Below the pieces are notes generated by a model. It had not been told where the DNA came from, made no database searches, and saw nothing but the letters and a program-made list of their open reading frames with translations. Shown piece after piece: positions 56,900 to 64,000 of a stretch of DNA of 64,000 nucleotides. How positions within the stretch are numbered: position 1 is the stretch's first letter; each line of letters opens with the position of its first letter. Where the stretch lies: positions 120,487,797 through 120,551,796 of the forward strand of contig NC_133652.1 in NCBI RefSeq assembly GCF_009905375.1, written 5' to 3'. Source of the stretch: Apium graveolens (taxonomy: Eukaryota; Streptophyta; Magnoliopsida; Apiales; Apiaceae). The position numbers were made by a program, and so were the translations under genes.

Positions 56900-58111
56900 C
56901 CTCCAGAACTTATGAAACATTTTGTGGTCTCATGACGTTTCTGTTTTCATTATTCATGTGTGTGCATCTTTTGCTGTTGTAAGATTCCAACTGGAATTAC
57001 TATTTGTCTGTATATTGGTATTGAGATTTTTCATTATTTCTTATTGTGTTTCTCATTAATAACCTCGTATGTAGGAAGCAAACGATGACAGTACAAATTA
57101 TCAGAAATCAAAACCAAGATATAAAATACAAAAAGAAGTTCTTATAGAAGTAGTGAATCTTTCCAAGTTCTGGTTCCGCAACAACGTGATTCACCATATA
57201 ATATACCTAGATAATAAAACAAACTATAAACAAACAAGATTATATTAACTAGGATATTTGCCCGCTTTGCTTGCCAAATTTTTGCTTTTATATTTTATAT
57301 CATATATAAGATTTTTTGTAATTATTTAAATTATATTTTTTACTTTGATCAAAGAAATAAAATTAATTAAAAATAATAATTTGAAATGTTAGTGATTGTA
57401 TTACCGGATATTTAATTCTTTTATATATTTTGGGACAATATGTTAGAGATTTTTTCGGTATATTTTTTCGGCATCGTCAGTCTCTCTTATTTTATTTTAT
57501 TTTATTTTATATCATATTTTTTTCTAAATTTAATTTTGATACAATTATATTCTTTATAAAAATGTAATATTGTTCGATAGCTATTTATTTTATATTTTCA
57601 TTATTTATTATAATTTTTACATATTTTTCAAAATTGTCTTTATTGCGTTAAATGTTGAATATTTTTTGTTATTGTTCTATGTATAAGATGTAATTTTTTT
57701 TATAATGTTGTTTGGTATATTACATCAAGGTTAGTGAAATAATTGGTATATCATTTTCTTTTTTTGAAGGTAACTGATTAAATTTAATCATAGTTATTAT
57801 TCAAAAAAATTGTAACTATATATGATGAAAATTTAAATAAATAGGTCATACTCTTTGAGATAGTTATAAATGAAGTTTGTTTCTAGGAAGATTTAAGAAA
57901 CAAATTATCCTCGACTTTTTATTAGATCTCAATCAGAATACATTTGTATTGTGTTCATAATTTGAGTTTCAAAAAAGTAACAATAATTTTAAATGTTATA
58001 TTGATTTTTTTCGATTATATTAGATTTGTGATCGTTGTCATTATCATGTTCAAAACCAATAAGCATAATATATTATCTTAAGTTATAATAGATAATTCAA
58101 CCATTTATAAG
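56900..58111. other. Intergenic, AT-rich
   Basis: The first ~150 bases are probably 3' UTR of the proline-rich gene. A (TTTTA)n run is at about 57490-57510. No gene seen. Confidence 0.5.
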
Positions 58112-58346
58112 AATGAAATGAAATCCACAAGCGTTGTCTCAGTGGGTTAAATCGGGGATAATTATCTTCTTGGTCACACGTTCGAATCTCACGGAAGGGT
58201 TCGAATCTCACGAAAGGAGAATTTATGATTATGCCTCCTGAATCAGAGGCTGATCGGCCTGTCACTTAAACGGGTTTACCCAGTGCGCGCACCTGAAGAA
58301 TAGCGGATGCGGGTTACATACGATAATTAAAAAAAATGAAATGAAA
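58112..58346 (+). mobile_element. Complete tRNA-derived SINE with 12-bp target duplication
   Basis: AATGAAATGAAA is at 58112-58123 and again at 58335-58346. Between them is a 211-bp body with box A-like TGTCTCAGTGGGTTAA near its start, box B GTTCGAATC about 50 bases on, and a short A-tail (TTAAAAAAA). The box B part (GTTCGAATCTCACG) is doubled in tandem at about 58189-58220. Confidence 0.8.
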
Positions 58347-61300
58347 AATAAGTAATTATAAGTATCATAGCATTTTAAAATCAATGATAATGTCTTCTTG
58401 TATGTGCGAAGAGCTCAATTTTTTATTGTGAGCACTTCTCGACGCGATATCTTGATTTCCATAAAATGTAGTTTTGTATTATTTAAAGATTTAAAGATAA
58501 CAATACTTTTTTTAATAATCATATCTAGGGTGGCCATCCATTAAGGGAATACATAATTTATTTAAATTTTCATCATATATAGTTACAAAATTTAATTATC
58601 AAATTAAAAACGAAGTTGCACAAGTTTTTTATTTAAAAAATTATTGAAATTTGATAAAATAATTTAAAGTGGTTAAAATCACATTTGTTCAAAATTATTT
58701 CACAGTAAAATTAAATTTAAAATCAATTATTTTTTTCAAATTTTAATTATTAAACATTTTATTATATTTAAATATAATAATTATTTTACATTAGCAACAA
58801 TTTTGATGAAATTCTATAATAGAATGTTAGCAATATAATCTTTTGAAGAAAGGCCATCATATCTGATCTGTATCTCTACTGTATATTTGGTTGTCGGTGG
58901 TACACAAATAAAACAGAAAAAGAGAATTGAATAAAACAGAAAAAAATTTGTAAATAAGCTTGAATAGTAGATTATTAATAGAGCAATTATTTATTTTTCC
59001 TAACGTTGAGATTTAAACTGGACAATTTATATGTGCACAAACACGTCAAAAACTAATTTAAATCCAAACAGGCTCTAAAATTTTAATAAGACCTTCTTCC
59101 AAACCAAAAAATCTAATAAAATATCAACTTATACCCTGTATTTTTTAATATATCTAAGTGGAGCTTCTCATCTTTCAGCTATATGTGTTTACTAAAAAGA
59201 TATTTTTAGTTTAATCTAAAAATTTGAAAAACTACATTTACCAATTTACCATAAGGTGGAGGGAGTATTAAATAATCCCTAAAACCATTGTTCTAAAAGC
59301 AAAAATAGACATTTATGATATAGTAGCCTTCCGATGACTAATTGGATAATCGAAATATAATCAGATGTGCTTAATAAAATACAACAATGATTATTTATTA
59401 AACTAAGTATATTAATTTAAGAAAAAAGTGCATTGATTAATCTGATTATAAAATTGAATCTGCAAAACATATTAAAACGATTAACCATGATAAAATCTGT
59501 AACTTTTAGAACAAAACCTAAAAGTAATAAGGGGCTGTGAACTTAGAAAACACAAAAATATATAAATGAATTGATTTATAGAGAAGAAAATGTCAAGGTG
59601 TCAACATTTTCCTTCCTTCAATATGTGCTTACTGCTTATAGTACACAAATTCGTCAAAATACTGTTATGGTGCAAAATGTAGCAGCAACATATTAACAAA
59701 TGCAAATGCATTAGCTTAGCAAAACTAAAAGAGGAAGAAGATAATGCAAATACATTCATTCACCAAGTATGATTAATGCTCTGAACTCTGAAGTATGAGG
59801 CCATCATTAAACTTGCAGGCAGCTAATTTGTCTTTTGAGTTTTAACTTTAATTTACCGAGCATTGCAGCAACCGTTGTGCAACAACATTCGTCCCCAGGG
59901 TGAATCGTCGCCATCACAGCCCCTTATTTATTTACATGAAGCTCCATACCTACAAAATGTAAGTTGCATTTACGGTTCTAATTACCAAAACAACTTTAAA
60001 GATTTAACCTATTATGGAATATTCAACTTGAGGTCATTTATATGCATTATCAACAAACATAATCTTGCAATGTTGTACATAATCTATAAATCTTTATTAC
60101 TGTAAATAAATTAAAGGAAACAGAGATGTAGACCACATGGCTTAGATGTTCTAAACAGCTCATTGCGTGAATCCTTAATGGATAGTCTTTACTCTTTGTT
60201 TTTCTTTATTGGGTAAACCCAAAAAATATTACTGGTATTAAGTTTTTACAGTAATAGATAATCAAAGGCAACTTAATACCTTACTATACTCCTTGCAAAT
60301 ATGTTGATCTACAAAGACATTCTAGAAAAAATGTGGAGCTAACTACCAACTTATTACATTTGTTGTAACAAATAATCATGCGAGTTGCAAACTTTACCTC
60401 CAAAAACATTACTCCATGTAAAAGGAGGCAATCCTATCTCCCAAAAACCATATATATGTAAACATACAGGTAATAATCTCCCTCTAAATCAATTACCAAA
60501 TGCAATAACCAAAGATAAATTAAATTCTGAAAAACATACATGAAGTCTTATGAATACTCATCCATATAAAATGGACAATTTTGTCACCAACACTTCTCAA
60601 AGGCAACTGGTCAAACACTTGGTAGAACGTATCTCTGTAAATTTTTAAATAATGAAATATCACAAAACCAGTGAGAATTAGTTGGAATGACCTATACCTT
60701 ATGAGATAGAGCTAGAGATCTTCTTCCACTTTCTAATCTCCCCTTCTACATCATTCTGAAAGAAAAAATAACCAAAAATCAAAACAAAATTCTTTAGAAT
60801 CAAGATCGAACATTTGGACTGCGAAAAGTAAGTTTGGATAATATCAAAAAAAAATTGGAAGAAAAGAGCGACTTTCAAGAAACGACTCATGATAAGAAGA
60901 AAAAATGACCTGATTGTGCATCTCAATAACATAAAAGATCGTCCCTATTCAATCAGATAACAAATTTATTCCTCCTCAAAATTGTTGATACATCTCATCT
61001 GAAACAATAAAGCGTTCCATAAATTTAAAACAAAACATTCCTCTCACACAACCAGATAGATTATCAATACAAATAACAAAAGTGGAAGAACAAACACGCA
61101 TAATATATTAGACAATCCTCCAGTAAGAAGAACAAACAAACCATAAGAAATGCAAAAGTGGAAGTTAGTAAAACTTCATATCAAGTGCCCACGTGGGGGG
61201 CATGTAGCAAATGCTGTAGATATTAAAAATTTATAAACCACACGGATTTCAAGACCAAAAGCAGAGGAGCAAGTAATCTCATTAAAAAAAGAATCAGAAT

Positions 61301-61739
61301 CAGAATACAACATATTAGGGAGTGTGATTTTACTTTTCATTTAGGACGTAAAAGGGTAGTAAGGTGGAGTCCCCTATAATTGATATTTGCAGTAATAAAG
61401 AAGATAATGGAGGGCATCAAAGGTAAAATTGTCATAAGATAGGATTCAGCTTTTATAATATACATAGATTTGAGAATAATTCCAATAAACTTATTCTAGA
61501 TTATTTGTTCACCATAGAATATGATTAGTACATACTGTCAGATGAAGGTCTATTTATATAAGCAAGCATATGCTACTAGCCGCCTTGGTGGTAAAAATCG
61601 CCTTAATTTGTCACGTATGAAATATATCTTCTATTATATGATATGGAAATGCTTAACAAAGATTTCACATCATCTTCTTATCTTACATTCTCTACTGCAT
61701 CAATAAACGGCAACAAAGCTTTTACACTATTCAGAAGAG
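58347..61739. other. Intergenic, AT-rich
   Basis: No gene recognised in about 3.4 kb. A GGTGGAGGGAGTA near 59255-59268 resembles one end of a Stowaway MITE but no partner end was found. The last few hundred bases should contain the promoter of the dehydrogenase gene. Confidence 0.5.
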
Positions 61740-63318
61740 ATGGCAGACAAAAGGTAAAGAAAGTAGTTTATGTAAAACGGAAACAGTTTCTCTACTCTTG
61801 TTTAAGCGAGAACAAGGCGCACTCGATATGTTTGAGTGACAATTATGGCCAAATATGTTATGTGTGTCTAACATGTTCGTTTGCACGGCCATCTTTAGGG
61901 TTGCAGTTGTTACGGGGGCAAACAAAGGAATTGGATTCGAGACATGTCGAAAACTGGCATCTAACAAAATCACTGTTATATTAACTGCAAGAAATGAGAA
62001 AAATGGCACAGCAGCTGTTAAAAAGCTTCAAGCTTTGGGTCTTTGCGATGTGGTTTTCCATCCTCTAGATGTCAAAGATCCTGCAAGTATTGCTTCTTTG
62101 GCTAAATTCGTAGAGTTCAACTACAAGAAACTTGATATTCTTGTGAGTAGTGAAACAAACTTAATGCCCATTGCTATGAATTTAGTTTTTATAAACTAAA
62201 AACAGCTAAAAGCATTTCATGTATCTGTGCAGATCAATAATGCAGGGGAAAATGGAAATGCAGTAAACTTGGAAGCACTTCCAAGCATTATTGATGGTGG
62301 GATGGTAAATATACATAGCTTCCTCATAGTAGCACTTCTGTTACGCTCGATGTTTAATGGACAAGAACAGTATTGTGCACGACCGACACAAAACTTGATT
62401 TATGTTGCACTTTGTGCATAAGGCTCTTGCATCTGTCAGGGGCCTTGCTCTTATTTATCATGAAGAGGCTAATCATAGGGTTCGAACAGTGACCTAGCTA
62501 CATCTCCTTTCCCTCAATCTCAAAAACATGTTAAGTTTTAGACTCCGAAATTATTATAGCATGAAAACAGAAAAATATCAAACTTTTCTATGAATATTGT
62601 GGTAGATATAGGAACGCATTAGGCTGTTGCCCTACAGCAGTAGACGAGTATTAATATGTTTCAGTTGTCGAACAGCTACAGGTGTTCGATGAAAATGTTG
62701 ACAATGTAAAAGAAGTTTCATCAGAGACGTATGAGATGGCAGTAGAGTGTCTCAAAACAAATTACTACGGAACTAAAAGAGTGACAGAAGCGTTACTTCC
62801 TCTTCTTCAGCTCTCCAAATCCGGAAGAGTAGTGAATGTCACATCTTTTTTCGGACAACTGCAGGCATGTATTGATACACATAAAAATGTTATACTTAAT
62901 TAACATGCAAATTATGTTTTTGCCCCTTCGTTTGCAGTTTTTCTACAATGAAAAGTTCAAAGCAGAGATGAGTGACATTGAAAACTTGTCAGTAGAGAAA
63001 ATAGATGAAATCTTGCAGTGGTTTCTGAAAGACTTTGAGGACGATAAGCTTAAGGCCAACGGTTGGCCATTAACTGTAGCTGCTTACAAAGTTTCTAAAG
63101 CTGCTGTTATTGCTTACACAAGAATCATGGGCAAGAAATACCCAAATATCCTAATTAACTGTGTGCATCCAGGATATGTCCAAACAGACATGTCATACAA
63201 GACAGGACCTATGACTCCGGAAGAGGGTGCTAGAGCTCCTGTAATGGTGGCTATGTTGCCTGACGATGGTCCTTCAGGCCGCTACTTCTATGAGATGCAA
63301 GAATCCACCGCATACTAA
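61740..63318 (+). CDS. Short-chain dehydrogenase/reductase, salutaridine/menthone reductase-like
   Basis: NADPH-dependent cytosolic carbonyl reductase of the plant group that holds salutaridine reductase, (+)-neomenthol dehydrogenase and menthone reductases. Exons: 61740-61753, 61899-62142, 62233-62304, 62682-62864 and 62938-63318, which join in frame to 894 bp, 297 residues plus stop, normal for the group. T-G-A-N-K-G-I-G (10-17) binds the cofactor, I-N-N-A-G is at 87-91, catalytic Ser in V-N-V-T-S (165) and Y-K-V-S-K (Tyr 221, Lys 225). Y-E-M-A-V-E-C-L-K-T-N-Y-Y-G and the long insert before the Tyr (W-F-L-K-D-F) are marks of this group. The last intron uses GC-AG ends (donor at 62865); the others are GT-AG. 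The first coding exon has only 14 bases. The substrate cannot be told from sequence. No break is seen. Confidence 0.92.
62400..62520 (+). repeat. SINE-like fragment in intron 3 of the dehydrogenase gene
   Basis: GAGGCTAATCATAGGGTTCG followed by AACAGTGACC resembles the box B part of plant tRNA-derived SINEs. No tail or duplication seen, so weakly supported. Confidence 0.3.
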
Positions 63319-63815
63319 ATCATGCAACTAAGCCTTTATAAAATCCTATTGTGCTGTTATCTTCCATAGAGTTTGTACTATTACAGTGTCTTTTATAATT
63401 AACTGTAAAATTCTGCATTATCTGATATATCTTTTCTGGTTTGGTGGAACTGGACACCTGAATACCATATCTGATACACAAATAACATTCATACAGAACA
63501 TGTTACATAATTGTCAAAAGTTTACATAATTGGCTTGAGTTTAAGCTATACTATAACATTTCTTAGGAGTGATCTCAAGAATTCAACATGATAAAGCTGT
63601 ACTATCATTAATTCTACCAAGATCAACATGAAAGATCGCCAATTTGCCATCCAGGCCGATTTGCTTACTGATTTTAGGTTTTGGCATCAACCAGTATCTT
63701 TCACTACTCAAAAGCAGAGTTCGGGCTTACTTACAATGATACAAATATAACATAGATTCAGTAACTTGATTGTATTTGTATCTGAAATTAAAATGTCACC
63801 TAAAACCTGAGAAAT
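63319..63815. other. Short interval between two convergent genes
   Basis: Holds the 3' UTRs of the dehydrogenase (plus) and the remorin (minus). Nothing else seen. Confidence 0.5.
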
Positions 63816-64000
63816 TTAAATGGCAAAGTATTTATGTATCTTTTTAGGTGTATTCCCAGTTGCACGGAACTTCTCAGCTGCTGCTTCTACCTTAAGTTTG
63901 TCTTCTCCTTTCTTAGCAATAACAACAGCTCTCTTTTCTTCTGCTGACTTGTGAATCTCAGCCATCTTGTTCTTCATTCTGCTCTCTTTTTCTCAAACTC
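63816..64000 (-). CDS. Remorin, C-terminal part, cut by the window edge
   Basis: Remorins are plant plasma-membrane nanodomain proteins anchored by their C-terminus. The last ~50 residues read M-K-N-K-M-A-E-I-H-K-S-A-E-E-K-R-A, then A-K-K-G-E-D-K-L-K, then A-E-K-F-R-A-T-G-N-T-P-K-K, the Remorin_C coiled coil and its anchor, ending H-K-Y-F-A-I rather than the usual Cys-containing G-C-F. Just upstream (about 63980) the sequence still looks like remorin (E-F-E-K-K-R-A) but is one base out of frame. Either the gene has a frameshift, or an exon border lies here. The rest is outside the window. Confidence 0.8.

Noticed and set aside
59255..59275. Stowaway end GGTGGAGGGAGTA
   Set aside because: No matching inverted end found upstream.
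61643..61984. 113-residue frame over the start of the dehydrogenase gene
   Set aside because: Out of frame with the conserved T-G-A-N-K-G-I-G; crosses the first intron.

Overview
This is a nuclear window from a flowering plant, most likely a eudicot. The evidence is spliced genes with plant-specific products (a CLE peptide, a remorin, a proline-rich wall protein), nested Ty1/Copia retrotransposons, MITEs, tRNA-derived SINEs and an integrated plant pararetrovirus. The overall feel of the repeats suggests an asterid, perhaps Apiaceae, but that is only an impression. All coordinates and motifs were read by hand; no alignment or database search was run.

Layout. 1-2.88 kb is non-coding repeat-like DNA. 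2.88-32.65 kb is a nest of three Copia elements. Remnants of an old env-like reading frame (element A: 2880-5050, 18214-19021, 32485-32650) are split by two later insertions. Element B (5051-18208) is a Sirevirus-like element with ~1.06 kb LTRs, decayed gag-pol, a long env-like region and a perfect CTCAT target duplication. Element C (19022-32484) has ~1.9 kb LTRs and a badly decayed interior. Each element carries its own dispersed short motif: TCATCCGTCGAG-like in B, TCGCCACAG-like in C. C also holds an array of hairpins at 26.86-28.35 kb.

32.65-37.2 kb is non-coding: a CT microsatellite, an inverted repeat, three copies of a unit rich in CATA microsatellite, a solo LTR with perfect TTATA duplication, and a hAT-type MITE inserted inside that solo LTR. 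37.23-40.6 kb holds an intact gene for the beta subunit of general transcription factor TFIIE (276 aa, four coding exons, a 5' UTR intron). 44.08-44.33 kb, minus strand, encodes a small secreted CLE-type signalling peptide precursor. 

46.56-55.54 kb, minus strand, is a single genome-length endogenous caulimovirid. It opens at its tRNA-Met primer site and has promoter, leader, movement protein, coat protein, reverse transcriptase and transactivator-like frames in the usual order. The only clear coding break is one frameshift in the movement protein frame. 56.43 kb has a secreted proline-rich protein, 58.1 kb a complete SINE with a 12-bp target duplication. 61.74-63.32 kb is a five-exon short-chain dehydrogenase/reductase of the salutaridine/menthone reductase group, converging on the 3' end of a remorin gene cut by the window edge. 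The cellular genes are unrelated in function; the window is best read as ordinary gene islands separated by layered transposon and viral insertions.
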